Of a stretch of 64,000 nt of DNA, positions 43,526 through 53,660 are shown one piece after another. A model generated the notes under the pieces. It saw only the letters and a list, made by a program, of their open reading frames with translations. It had not been told where the DNA came from and searched no databases. Every line of letters begins with the position of its first letter. Within the stretch, counting starts at the first letter, position 1. Source of the stretch: Undaria pinnatifida (lineage: Eukaryota > Sar > Phaeophyceae > Laminariales > Alariaceae); assembly GCA_012845835.1 (NCBI GenBank), contig JABAKD010000023.1:9527840-9591839 (forward strand). Direction: 5' to 3'. The translations under genes and the position numbers were made by a program.

Positions 43526-43801
43526 ACCGAAGCTGCGGTAGTGGGGTCACGTTTTCGGGCTGTTTTTTTTAATGGGTCGGGGTCATTCACGCGAGCGACG
43601 CCCCCACCTGATCCTTCACGGTCTTCAGCTTTCGTGCTTGTTTTTTATTTTGCGATTGGACGCCGTCATTGAATAATTAGGTAGGCTCCTTCACACTAAT
43701 CCCCTGGATAATAGCTTGCGGTGAGGCACGGATTCACTCGGTCGAGGGACCAAAATCCTGGCAATATACGAGATCGTACCCCCGCTACCGTAAGCTTGAT
43801 C
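43526..43801 (+). mobile_element. R2-family element, diverged
   Basis: The left end GAAGCTGCGGTAGTGGGG and the right end CCCCCGCTACCGTAAGCTTGATC pair imperfectly. The interior has GGGTCATTCACGCGAGCGAC, CGGTCTTCAGCTTTCGTGC and ACGCCGTCATTGAATAA blocks as in other R2-related sequence at 3.0-3.6 kb. No target duplication is evident. Confidence 0.6.
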
Positions 43802-44183
43802 GTGTGGGTGTACCTTAAACAATTCAGATCCTCAAATGAAGAACATCAAAAACCTAACGGTGCCAGGCCAAACGTACAGTAGTAGGGGGCGGGATTTTGG
43901 GGCGTTCGTTCTCAGTGGCTCGAGGTTTTTCGGGAGAGTGACCCCCTGTTCCTTGCGTTCTTATAAGCTTTCACGCTGTTGGAGTATTGCGATATGGTTC
44001 CTTGGTGTGCAATCGTACGCTACGGTGCGCCGAACGTCGCCCGTGAAGTTCTTTTTGTCCGCGTGATGCACAAAGTTACCCGTCCGAGTGGCGAACACAT
44101 GGTGGTGCCGAAAATGTAGGCATACCTCCGCAACCACAGATTTGGTCACCACGCTTTTATCGTAGTGTGTCTTGTGCGCTGTA

Positions 44184-44450
44184 GAGTCATCCCACGATAG
44201 GGGTTGCAGTTGTTGGATTAACTAATAATATACGAGTCCGGTTGAGCTCCCGAAGAGAGGAACAAACGGTTAGTCTATAATCTTCACGATTACTAATTGT
44301 TTTAGGACAAGGACATAAAGGCTTTTGGTCGGTTTGCACGAACGAATGCCTTCGAAATCACGTTCCAGGCGAGATTAGTTTATGATCTCCTAATGATTGG
44401 AGTCCACAAACTTTATAGAATCTGCTGCACCCCCTGCCGTCGAAGGCCTG
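44184..44450 (+). mobile_element. R4-family MITE with TGTA target duplication
   Basis: It starts GAGTCATCCCACGATAGGGG. The right end is CTGCTGCACCCCCTGCCGTCGAAGGCCTG. TGTA lies on both sides (44180-44183 and 44451-44454). Interior: TTGGATTAACTAATAATATA, GAGAGGAACAAACGG, TTTGCACGAACGAATGCC. Confidence 0.72.
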
Positions 44451-44689
44451 TGTAGCGTAGTCACAGTTAGCGCTACGACGTTTATGACACGAGAGTCGTT
44501 CTATGGTAGTAGCCCCCCGGACTTTTCTTTGACCTAATTCGCCGTTCTTTCGTTATGCGAGCTCTTGGCCGTATATCCTGGAATACGGTGCCCCTTGCCA
44601 CCCCGACGTCGTCGTCCGATGATCCGTTTTCAAACAAGAAGGTGTACGAAGATACATGCTTTCAAAGCACCCTTCCTCGTGTCGAGCAG

Positions 44690-44800
44690 CCTTTCAAAGA
44701 AACGTTTGTTAACCCCTTCACAGCTGGAACCCCTTTTGGGGAACAAACTTACTTGGAATTAGTATAGGGAGGGGTGTGGGGGCTCTGAAGGGGTTAAAGA
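44690..44800 (+). repeat. Repeat pair, copy 2 (partner at 2345-2440)
   Basis: CTGGAACCCCTTTTGGGGAA, TTAGTATAGGGAGGGG and GGGGGCTCTGAAGGGGTTA are matched by CTGGAAACCCTTTTTTACAA, GTAGTATAGGGTGGGA and GGGGGCTCTAAGGGGGTTA. The element type is unknown. Confidence 0.5.
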
Positions 44801-45248
44801 AAACTGTTGTTTGGTTTTAGGGGGGGCCGCTTTCGTAGAATCAGTCACCATAGGTGCAATATTTGACCTCAATATACGCCTTTTTGCTGACAAGGGAACT
44901 CCGTCAGCCGAACAGGTGCCCAATAACACGCACGCATGCGACGGAGGAGAGGTGGCACGTGCTACCAATTCGTTTCTTCCAGGCTCCTCATCGTGAGGAT
45001 CGCGTTATTAACCGTGCTTACTATAGAATATATAACAACTTATATTTGAATTTTCGAAAAACAGTGTGTTCTAAATAACGGGTCGGGCGTTATTAAACAG
45101 GAGAAAATGTTGAGAATTTCGTATTATTTTTGGCAGTGCTGTATAGCAGTATGTTGCGTTATTTTTCTGGGCCTCTGCCTGGCCCTAAAGAAAGCAAAAC
45201 GCTGTAAAAGTGGCCCCTGTGCGGTAGCCCTGATCCCCTGTCGTAGCA

Positions 45249-45500
45249 GACGTGTGCTACGGTTGAGCTAGTACTCTTCGTGAAAAAATGTTTTCTGGAT
45301 GACAGGGTCCACTTAACTCAAAATTGTCGGAAATAGGCCATTTCGTTTGACACGATTCTAGTTGTGTACCTATGAGGCCATGTTTGTTATATCCGGCAGC
45401 AGTTTTGGTTTCTCCAAATCAGTTTTGGGAGGAGGTTTTGAGCGCCAAAATCGAAAAACCTCAGAAAAAAACGTGGTGCACCGTTACCGTAGCACGCGTC
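45249..45500 (+). mobile_element. R1-family MITE
   Basis: Left end GACGTGTGCTACGGTTGAGC; right end GCACCGTTACCGTAGCACGCGTC. AGCA before and AGCG after may be a one-base-diverged 4-bp target duplication. The interior is R1, with GACAGGGTCCACTTAACTC, ATTGTCGGAAATAGGCC and TTTTGGGAGGAGGTTTTGAGC. Confidence 0.75.
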
Positions 45501-46071
45501 AGCGTGCGTCACCGTGGGATGATTCAACATTGGAATCCAGACCTAGGCCGTGAGGTTGTTCAGCGGAAGAGATACAGAGCTCCTCAAAAGTCAGGTTTGG
45601 GTAAGCGTATAGAACTCCTAACTCAAGTGGTGTTCCCCCCAATTGTAACATGCGCCCATGCCATCCTACAAAAACTGCTTCTATCAAAGCCAGATTGACT
45701 ATTTTTGTAACCTTCTGTCGACCGGATATTTAGCTGTCCAGCAGTCTCCATATCCACATGCCCCAGCAGTCGACATAGGTGGCAGATCTCCTCTCCTGTT
45801 GTCTGTACACGCCGATAGTCTCTCGCCAGGCCATCTATAACTGGCGGTGAACTAGGACACTACGCTCCGACATCTCGCGAAGAGTGTCTACGAGGGCGAA
45901 TTCTTCATCCTCCAAGTAAACATTATTTCGCCGTTGGTCGACAACTCTTCTACTTCCCTCTCCCCCCCCGGGAAACCTACCCCAGTGTCTGCGCGCGGAA
46001 TGCGGCGAGAGGGGTGGACGGAGGCTTTCTGACATTTCTCACCGAACAAAATGACTTCCACTACTAGTAAA

Positions 46072-46150
46072 ATACAAGTGCACTCCCAGCTGTGAGATCG
46101 ATGACTTTGTCGAAACTCATTTTTGCAAGCTGTGTGTGATACTCCGAAAT
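46072..46150 (-). repeat. Dispersed repeat R3, shortest copy
   Basis: Only the terminal 75 bp are present: CACTCCCAGCTGTGAGATCG, GACTTTGTCGAAACTC, TTTTTGCAAGCTGTGTGTG and ATACTCCG. The copy then stops. Confidence 0.75.
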
Positions 46151-47183
46151 ACTAATAAATGATATTCTAAATTTAGCCTGACCATCCACCACACGGCTTA
46201 GACAACAAAATCCGTGCTACAACGTACAACGAATACATGAAACTTCGGGTAATTGGCAGACAAAGGCAGGCAAAGGCTATGGCAAGAGAGGGTACCCCGA
46301 GCCGTTTTATCACTGCCGAGATGTGAACATTTTATCGCCCGAATGGCTCGGTGTACCTCACTCACCAAATACTTCTTAATGTTTCTTCTTGTTTGGTGAG
46401 ACATACTGTTGTGGATGCAGTATATATATATCCCAGAAGCATTTGAAGAGCACGAAAGAAAGGTGAAGACCGCAAAGAAAGAGGGGGGGGTCACTCGCGC
46501 GTGTAACTTCGAGCGAACGCAACAAAAAAACCCCCAATGTTTACCCCCCAAACTGTAGGACAATAGATAGGACGAGCTGGAATAACATGGGATAACGTAC
46601 TGTAGTCTCGAGAGATTTTATGGAAGGATTTGGGGGGGAGACCAAGAAGAGGTACTGTCTCCTGAGAAGGTTGCTGGGCACAAGATATAAGTAAAAAAAA
46701 TATTATAGAAAAGGGAAAGGCTAGAGCTAACAGATAAAGTGGAAGAGCAGAAGAACTTGGAGATATATCGAGGGTTGAAGGAAAGCATGGGAATGAAGAC
46801 GTATCTGCACTTTCCAACTGACTACGCGAAAATGCTGAAGCCGCGATTTCGTGTAGGGGACCTGGATCTACCAAAAAGGAGAAAGATACATACCAGTAGT
46901 CGGAAGGAGGAGGGCGTGGCTCAAAGTACGTGCCCATGTGGCACAACAAAAGGGAGTAGGATTCACATGGTAGGAGAACGTGAAATATAGAAGAAAGAAC
47001 GGCATGCGTTAGTGGAGGAGATTATGGTATTTGATGTGTGTGGCATGGAAGAGTTTGGAAGACTAGATAGTAGCGAGAAAACGATCGCTATCCCAAGAGA
47101 TAGATAGTGGCCGCAGACGGCGAAGCAGGACGGAGATATGATGCGCAAAATGTTTCTAATGTAATTATGAAGCTTCAACACAT

Positions 47184-47490
47184 TATCCAAACGCCCCACT
47201 AACAATCGAAATAGGCCAGAGAAATAACACTTTTACGCAATTGATATCACGTTATTATCTTAGCCATCCATGACGTAGCTGTCATTCATTACCCCCCGCC
47301 CCCCTCCAACGCCCCCTCCTTCTCCACCACCCGCACGATCGCCTGGACATAGCACCACGCGTATAGCATACCCCTACGTATATGATTGATACGCGCGATC
47401 GGAGTATCACACACAATCTTGCAAAAATGAGTTTCAACCAAATCTTTAATCTCACAGCTGGAGTGAATTTCAATATTATGTGACCTAAAC
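47184..47490 (+). repeat. Dispersed repeat R3, internally deleted copy
   Basis: The far-upstream C-rich arm (CAAACGCCCCACTAAC, CTTAGCCATCCATGACG, CGCACGATCGCCTGGACATAG, ACCACGCGTATAGCA) is fused to the conserved end, starting at ATACGCGCGATCGGAGTATC. The whole middle found in the next copy is missing. Confidence 0.7.
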
Positions 47491-47491
47491 C

Positions 47492-48472
47492 TCTTGAAAC
47501 CCCGCCCCCTTTTCGATATTTTTTACCCGCTCTCTCTTGCTCAAACGCCCCACCTTATTTCCAAATACGCCGGAATAATAAACACTTCCACGCACTGGAT
47601 CTCACCTCATTATCTTTCTAGAGCCATCAATGCCGCTGCTGCAATTCCCACCCCCCTCCGCCCCCAATACCCCCTGCTTCCCCACCACTCTCACCATCGC
47701 CTAGACCAAGCACCACACGTATAGCAAACACCTACATCGATGCGACCTATAGCCCCCCCTCCCCCCCCCCCCACCGCCCCCCTCCCCTACCCCCCACCTC
47801 CCCACCCCCCCACCCCACCCCCACCCCCTCGCACACTCGGCCCTCTACTCACTGGTTGTACGGCTCACAGGATAAACATGATAAACTGTTGCATTTTTTT
47901 CAAAACGGTCACAATAATCCCCTTAAAGGATGTATAATTTCCACGCACAGATTGAGCTGCCCTGCCCGTCCCGCCCCGCCCCCTCGTGATAAACTGCTGC
48001 ATTCTTTTCAAAACCGTCAGATTCATCTCCTTCAAAGATTTATAGTTTCCACGCACATATTGAGCTGCTCCACCCGTCCCCCCTCAACCCCCCCCCCCCC
48101 CCCCCGCCACCCCCACCCCCGCTCTTTTTTGATCAAAACAAGGCCCCCACGTCCTTAAAAACTCCGCCCTCCCCTTACCGGTTATTCGACTTACAGGATT
48201 CACTTGATAAGCTGATGCATTTTCTTTCACAGTTGTCATATTTTGTCACCCTCAGAAACGGGTTTCATAGTTTTCGCGCACAGACTGACTAACATCACCC
48301 TGTTGACCCTGATATCCACACTGTAGTTGCAACGGGGGTCGCCGACCTATTCGTTAATGAGGACACACAACCCGTAATACGCGCGATCGGAGTATGACAC
48401 ACAGCTCGCAAAGATAAGTTTCGACAAAATCTTCGATCTCACAGCTGGAGTGTGTATAAATTTGAATAATAT
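47492..48472 (+). repeat. Dispersed repeat R3, longest copy, with internal 108-bp tandem units
   Basis: This copy gives the fullest view of R3. An upstream arm (CTCAAACGCCCCACCTTA to CACCACACGTATAGCAAAC) is followed by a C-rich tract and two tandem units of about 108 bp, beginning GATAAACTGYTGCATT at 47880 and 47988. Each unit ends TTTCCACGCACA-ATTGAGCTG. Another C-run, the GATCAAAACAAGGCCCCC block, a third diverged unit near 48207 and the conserved end to TGTGTATAAATTTGAATAATATA complete it. No coding frame spans the element. Confidence 0.75.
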
Positions 48473-48598
48473 ATGGAAGAAGCATAGTTAACGCCTAAAT
48501 GTCGGAGGTGTCTCCATTAGCAGTTAAAACGGCGCACCGTCTCAAAAGGGATGCGTGGTCAACGGTCAAGTGGCTAAGGCAAGCAACACACGGGTACT

Positions 48599-48613
48599 CC
48601 CCCCCCCCCCCCC
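48599..48613. repeat. Poly-C tract
   Basis: About 15 uninterrupted C. It is one of several C-runs between 47.7 and 48.6 kb (also 47751-47833 and 48090-48106). Confidence 0.9.
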
Positions 48614-48934
48614 AAGCATTCCCCCCCCTACCTTATCCTACTGCGGTGGAGGAACGTGTTAGGTCACAACCGTATTGTGCTGAAATGGTCTGCCGATATC
48701 GTGACTCGCATCCACGTGGGAGATAAAAGGTATGAGGGTTTACGCTAAAGTTTTCTTGAAACATTGCCCACCACATCGAATTGTTCTGTGACATGCTCTA
48801 CCTCTAGATCAAATAAGTGGTAACCAGTAACCCCCCGCCCCCCCCCTCCTCACCCATCGCGGCGTAACTGCGTGGTCCGTGAAACTCTGACGTGTTCCGT
48901 CCTGGTGGTGAAGGGACGCGAGGTGTCGATTGAC

Positions 48935-49075
48935 AGACACCTGCGGATATGCATTTGAACTGAGTGCACCCCCTCCTTCACCACTCATTAAGTTAGTGGT
49001 TTGTCGCCAAAACGCGACTATCGGCCTCTCCCGCTCAACTGAGCTTTGCGTTCGGGACTTGCAGTTTATTGGTTA
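48935..49075 (-). repeat. tRNA-like repeat
   Basis: On the minus strand CGCAAAGCTCAGTTGAGCGG is an A-box/D-arm-like sequence, and GTGCACTCAGTTCAAATGCA about 75 bases on resembles a B box. The spacing is long, and stems outside the boxes do not form. Confidence 0.35.
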
Positions 49076-49210
49076 TGTTTCATAGTCTAACTCGAGATCA
49101 CGCGGTGGACCTACCCCTCTGCCTCACGTATTATGTTGTGCGATGGCACGCCTTATCCGGATATCACCTGGTAGATGCACTTTTACGATATCGTTGGGGT
49201 CTCAACTGGT

Positions 49211-49468
49211 GACACGCGACACGATGGAGGTCGCACGTTTCAGTGTGGAACGGTTTCTGAATGATGCTGCTCCTTGTCCTAAAATCGTCGAAAATAGGTA
49301 AGTATATGTCACGTTTTTTGCATGATTCTCGTTGTGTACCTATTAATAGGCGATGGGATGTTTCATCCCGTAGCAGTCATGGTTTTTCTCTTAAGATCAG
49401 AGGTTGGCAAAAATTCTTAAGGTCCCAGATTGAGCAACTTCACAGCCCCCTCTATCGTATCACGCGTC
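49211..49468 (+). mobile_element. R1-family MITE
   Basis: The left end is GACACGCGACACGATGGAGG, in which the CTACGATAG core has changed to CACGATGG. The right end is CCCTCTATCGTATCACGCGTC. The interior shows GATGCTGCTCCTTGTCC, AAATCGTCGAAAATAGG and GATTCTCGTTGTGTACC. No exact target duplication (TGGT and TGTG). Confidence 0.7.
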
Positions 49469-50075
49469 TGTGTCTTACCCTGTCCTTTGAAAAATGTATC
49501 GAGACAACCATGGACTCCTTACAGCTCTTCTTTCGCGTAGCGCGGTCATGGTTGAGGGTATAGACCTCCTCAAGGTCGTCGTCAAGATTGCGACAGCCCG
49601 TCTTACCCAGAGTTTCTGATTCTCGCCCATTTTAGGCAGAATGTACGGATGGCGGGGATCCTTAACCCCTGTTAATATACCTTGTATCCGTAATCCATTG
49701 GTTTTTCGATCGGGTTGCACTTCCTCTTGCCCCCCCTCCCACACACACAAGGTTAAGGTGTTTGGGTGAGATAGAGAGCTCCGTATCGAAGCATGCGTCC
49801 AAGCGAGCAGCCGCAACAGTGTTGGGCTTATCCTTGCCACAGCATGCGCCTTAAGGAACGCGAATCAAGACCATATACATGGTTAGGAACCACGGTAGAT
49901 GGTTGGACATGTTTTTCAGTAGATCGTGGGTCCTTATTTGTCATGATCCTCCGTAGTTACCACCCCGCGAGCTCCGAGAGTGGCGCCCGGTCTTCGCGGC
50001 TGCTGCGGTAGAAACGTTTTTCTGCATTTGGTTTTACTCCGTGTACTATGAGCGCAACAACATTCGCGCACCCCC

Positions 50076-50376
50076 TTCCCCAGCAAAAACTCAGATCAAC
50101 GGCCACATAAATAGGAGGTCCTTCCCCCGCCTCCACGCTACGGTGTGGGCGCCTTCATTTCTTTGATCGCGACAAGAAGTCGGCGTTTTCATCCCTTGTC
50201 GACATGCGTTGAATGGCGCCTGTCTCACGCTGCGAGGGGGTCTCAGCAGCTGATCCTGTTCTTTGCATTTTGGTATATTCAAAACCTCACCTCGGTGGAA
50301 ATCGAACTTAAGGACCAACGCTCCAGTAGTATTCAAAGGTAACCGCAAGAGATTGGTCCCCTAGATTACCTGCCGC
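50076..50376 (-). mobile_element. SINE-like element S1, full-length copy
   Basis: On the minus strand the head GGTAATCTAGGGGACCAATC and GTCCTTAAGTTCGATTTCCACC (B box) is followed by GGATCAGCTGCTGAGACC, GCGTGAGACAGGCGCCATTC, GTCGCGATCAAAGAAATGAAGGCGCC and GATCTGAGTTTTTGCTGGGG. It matches 29705-30028 through the body. The A box is weaker here than in that copy. Confidence 0.68.
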
Positions 50377-51167
50377 AAACCGGTACCGTCTAAATTTTGG
50401 ATTCCGGACCCTGCCCTACCGGCCGGTTATCGCCATTATTTTGGCGGGTATCCGAGTGCACGGAAACCAGGACGGTACACTGCGCGGGTGCACCTGAATA
50501 TTTTTTTACGTTACTTCTTGTTTCGAGTCGCACGGCGAGTGGTGATCTGGTGATAGAGTAGAGAATCAAGCCGCTTGATCTTGCATTCTAGTGTATGTAC
50601 AAAATCCTTTGCGCAGGAATAACTATTATTGGGGGCCTGGTTGTGACAAAATGAATACATTTGACCGGGCCTCGTGGTACTAGTAGAGGCCTGGATTTTG
50701 AAAAAAAAGTGTCGTACAAACACGGGGACGCTGGTCCACGACCCCCCTTCCCCACGAAAGACTCTAGAAAGCACAGTACAAACACGGCGACGCTGATGCG
50801 CGACCCCCGCCCCAAGGAAGACTGCAGCGCCGCACGTGTCTGATATGTGGTGGAAGCAGAGCGGCATTTTGAAACTACGTGGTGAATCGAATAAAAACCA
50901 GTGAAATCCGCCACCAATCATCCGAAACTGTGCCCACTACGTACGGCGGTATATACGGATGCCCGGAAACAAGCGCTCACCAACATATCTGCCTCTCTAT
51001 TAAGACAGAACCCGGGGCCAGAATCGCTGCACACGTGGCCAGATATATGCACTTAGTAGAAGCGGAAATTTCTTAGCAGAAGACGGTTAGACATCACGTG
51101 TGTGGCCTTTCCAAGTGTCTACAGGCACGTTGGCTACCGTGTGATTTTCAGCCGCAGACTAGAAGAG

Positions 51168-51312
51168 ATACTGCTGCTGCTTCTACTACCGCTACTAATA
51201 GAAGGTAAATATACCACTACTACTGATATTACTACTGCTACTACTGCTACTACAACCACTGCTACTACCACTACTACTACTAACATTGCTGCTACCACTA
51301 CTGCTGCTGTTC
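51168..51312. repeat. (CTA)n-rich microsatellite
   Basis: CTA, CTG and CCA trinucleotide units extend over about 145 bp, more interrupted than the one at 30.4 kb. Confidence 0.85.
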
Positions 51313-51419
51313 ATGAGAAGAGCAAGACCCTGAATAACCAGGACACGGTTGAAACTAGCCTCAGGCACACATTGCGAATGCAATTTGTAGAGATATTGCG
51401 GAAGCATAATGAAACGGGG

Positions 51420-51570
51420 CCCCGCAAAACGAGCGGGTACCCTAATACCCGCGGGTGCCCGGGTACCCGGGTGCCCGTGGCGTTATTACCCGCGGGTATT
51501 CAGGTGGCGCACTACCCGTTGATCGGGTGGGGTCCGACCAGGTATACCCGCTGGGTGCCCGGGTAAGAGA
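51420..51570. repeat. Cluster of GGGTACCCG / ACCCGCGGGTA palindromes
   Basis: At least ten overlapping instances of ACCCG, CGGGT, CCCGGG and GGTACC occur in 150 bp, for example TACCCGCGGGTA near 51495 and GGGTACCCGGGTGCCCG near 51460. Some pairs are short-range palindromes and others lie far enough apart to form cruciform arms. Confidence 0.75.
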
Positions 51571-51618
51571 TTAAAAGGGCTAACCCCTAGTAACCAATAT
51601 ATCACTGGAGCGAAGGGC

Positions 51619-51745
51619 TTTTTATTCACCTACAAGCGGCAATAACCAAGCGACAGCATTACCAGGAAAACGCCGGCCATTGAAAATCCAATTTCTAGTC
51701 ACGATGATGAAAGCGTTCCGGACTGGATTGTTGGAAAACTCGAAA
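51619..51745 (-). pseudogene. Broken relic of the 54843-55322 membrane protein
   Basis: On the minus strand about 42 codons align to residues 95-133 of the protein at 54843-55322. The first part reads FEFSNNPV against FEFPDSKLV. After a frameshift, the second membrane segment reads LEIGFSMAGVFLVMLSLGY against LAIGFLIAGVLLIILALGY. The Trp codon before the helix is TGA here, and a TAG follows shortly after it. The retained hydrophobic pattern despite stop and frameshift indicates recent common ancestry and subsequent decay. The N-terminal half was not found upstream. Confidence 0.65.
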
Positions 51746-52107
51746 ACATTCGACGTAGAATAGGACTATAGTACCGGCTCGAATCGCCTATTGTTCTACT
51801 CCACTGCGGGTTTTGGTCTACTCGAGCACGAGTGGTCCTGTCCTTTCCGGATAAAAACACATTTTTATGCGAATGAATTGGCGGAGAGCATATCATTCCC
51901 CTGGGACGTGGCCCTGTGCCTCACCGATGACAATACTTTATACGAATGATTTGGCGCAGCGTAGCCTACTATTCCTATTGGGGGGTCATATCGCGCACAT
52001 ACATTAAACAGCACCAAAGCTCAACGCCGAAAAGGAACAATACATGTTTCGTCAAGTGCTTTTTGGTGTAAAGAGGAGAAGTTTTTTGTCACACATGACT
52101 GGTGACC

Positions 52108-52228
52108 CGCTGCGCGAGAAGGCACTTGGCGATCGTCGGCAGTGGCGGAATGTTTTATCACATTTGGCCGCGCGAGAAGTCACTTGACGATGGTCGGGAG
52201 TGGCGGAATGTTTTGTCACACTTGACTG
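52108..52228 (+). repeat. Two-unit tandem repeat, 58 bp
   Basis: GCGCGAGAAGKCACTTG and GGCGGAATGTTTT recur with 58-bp spacing, followed by a partial third ACTTGACTGGTGGAATGTT. Confidence 0.75.
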
Positions 52229-52270
52229 GTGGAATGTTCATCGCTACAGACGTGGTTCGCTTGACCAAAC

Positions 52271-52894
52271 TTAGTTTACGTTGTAGACCCCCTGCAATCC
52301 ATGGCCACTACTGTGAACGTCCCGAGGCCAAAGCCCTCTCCAACCGTCGGGGGCGTCATACGCTTCCCGTGCGTCCCATAGGGTGGCGTACGCCACTCTT
52401 CTCCCCCGCGTGTCGATGGTTACTGCCGCTGGCGCTTTTCGGCGCAGTTCCGCGAGCGCGTTGATGGCGTCCATTGGGGGGTGGAAGGCGTCCTTCATGA
52501 AATCGCGGGCGGCGCCTCTGTCGCGCAATACAGCACTCGGCAAGACTATGAATAGGCCCCCAAGAGTTTTACCCCTAGATACAGCGGTGTACCCCTGGCC
52601 CTGGGCGAAGAATCCTCTACTCGGAATCCACACGGCAACCCGCTCGAACCCAACACCCTGTACCCTATGTATGGTCATACAAGCGGCGACCATGAGCGGC
52701 CACTGTTTCACTATGTACGCTCCGCTGACGGCAACTCCCCTGCAGAACGGCGGTGACGTGAAGCACGATGAAGTTGGCGATTTCATTTTTGAGGCGGAGA
52801 ATGTCGCCGAGAGGATGCTCGTATTTAGTCCCCTGTAAAGGTAACAGCAGAATTCGGCGGGCAAGGCCGCATGGTGTGAGGACAATGTGCGCAT
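52271..52894 (-). pseudogene. Pif1/RecD-like helicase C-terminal fragment
   Basis: The 207-codon minus-strand frame carries the end of an SF1B helicase. Residues 62-80 read VKQWPLMVAACMTIHRVQG, corresponding to the PL-LAWA-TIHK-QG motif. Residues 83-110 contain F..V.V......F..GQGYTAVSRGKT, the motif VI region with its conserved Ser-Arg. The typical L-GL-IV strand follows at 111-118. Pif1 family members use this segment for ATP hydrolysis and DNA binding during 5'-3' unwinding. Walker A and B motifs and the first RecA domain are absent, so what remains cannot be a working helicase unless joined by splicing to exons not identified. The first 45 residues look out of frame. A C-terminal extension of about 85 residues is Ala/Arg-rich. 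Upstream on the same strand is the OTU-like reading, overlapping in another frame. A decayed Helitron/Helentron or viral helicase would both fit. Confidence 0.65.
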
Positions 52895-53632
52895 GGGTTA
52901 CGCTGTACGCAGGTGTAGGATGTAACGTGCTGAAAGACAAGAACCATTGTTACAGGACGCACACACGTAGCTGGAGACGCCTACATACATAGGAGATGAT
53001 GGATACACAGGTGACGGAACGCATTTGCACCGCAGGAACGCTGGTGGAAGGTGAGGTAGTAGACTATAGCAGGTTCGAAGACGTACGGGTATGCTACAAA
53101 CGCAAACACACGGGAGTACTGCTGCGCCACACATACATGTACGTACTCTACACACGCGGCGAGAGCGGTGTGCACGCCGCTGTACATACAAACACAGCTG
53201 TGACCATGCTGAGTGCGTAGCGTATAAGCAATGCCGTGTACATACCTGTCCCAAGAAGGTGCAGTTCCCGTTGAGCAGAGAGTGCCAGCCGCAGTTGCCA
53301 TCCCCCCTGCACGGAACAGTGCGAGTGTTCCGGCGCTGTAGAACGAGGCCATTCGGGCAGTGCAATTGCTGAATGGATTGTTGTTGCCCTCGCAAGGCGG
53401 AAGGATGTAGGACGAACTCCAAGCGATGAGGCAGAGAGAGCCCTGCAAATTTGTATTGGAACAGTTGGTCTCCCCAGTCGTCAAGATACCGCTCTGCTGC
53501 AAGGACGTTCCGCTGCATGTTGTGCAGAGATTCAAACGCAGCACCAGGTGGTGGTACGCCGTGACGTTTGAAGAGGGCGAAGAACACGCAGCCGCAGAGG
53601 AGGAGGAGCGTAGAACGAGCGAAGGGGCTCAT
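52665..53632 (-). CDS. Possible OTU-like cysteine protease reading, two exons
   Basis: Exon 1 (53632-53246, from the first in-frame ATG) contains TVPCRGDGNCGWHSLL, the GDGNC-x-hS signature around the catalytic Asp and Cys of OTU deubiquitinases. It ends exactly in a codon at CAG followed by GTATGT, a consensus splice donor. A CT-rich acceptor TTACCTTTACAG at 52833 gives a 413-bp GT-AG intron and restores the frame. Exon 2 (52832-52665) reads HPLGDILRLKNEIANFIVLH, which fits the helix that usually follows the OTU Cys (LR--I--YI--H). The later catalytic His is not found, and exon 2 runs into the helicase segment in another frame. The reading is therefore incomplete or broken. An alternative acceptor at 52931 leads quickly to a stop. 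OTU domains occur in cellular deubiquitinases, large DNA viruses and Helentron-type transposons. The N-terminal leucine-rich stretch lies at the edge of a tandem repeat and may not be coding. Confidence 0.4.
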
Positions 53633-53660
53633 AGCAGACACCCACAGCACGCTCCGGAGA

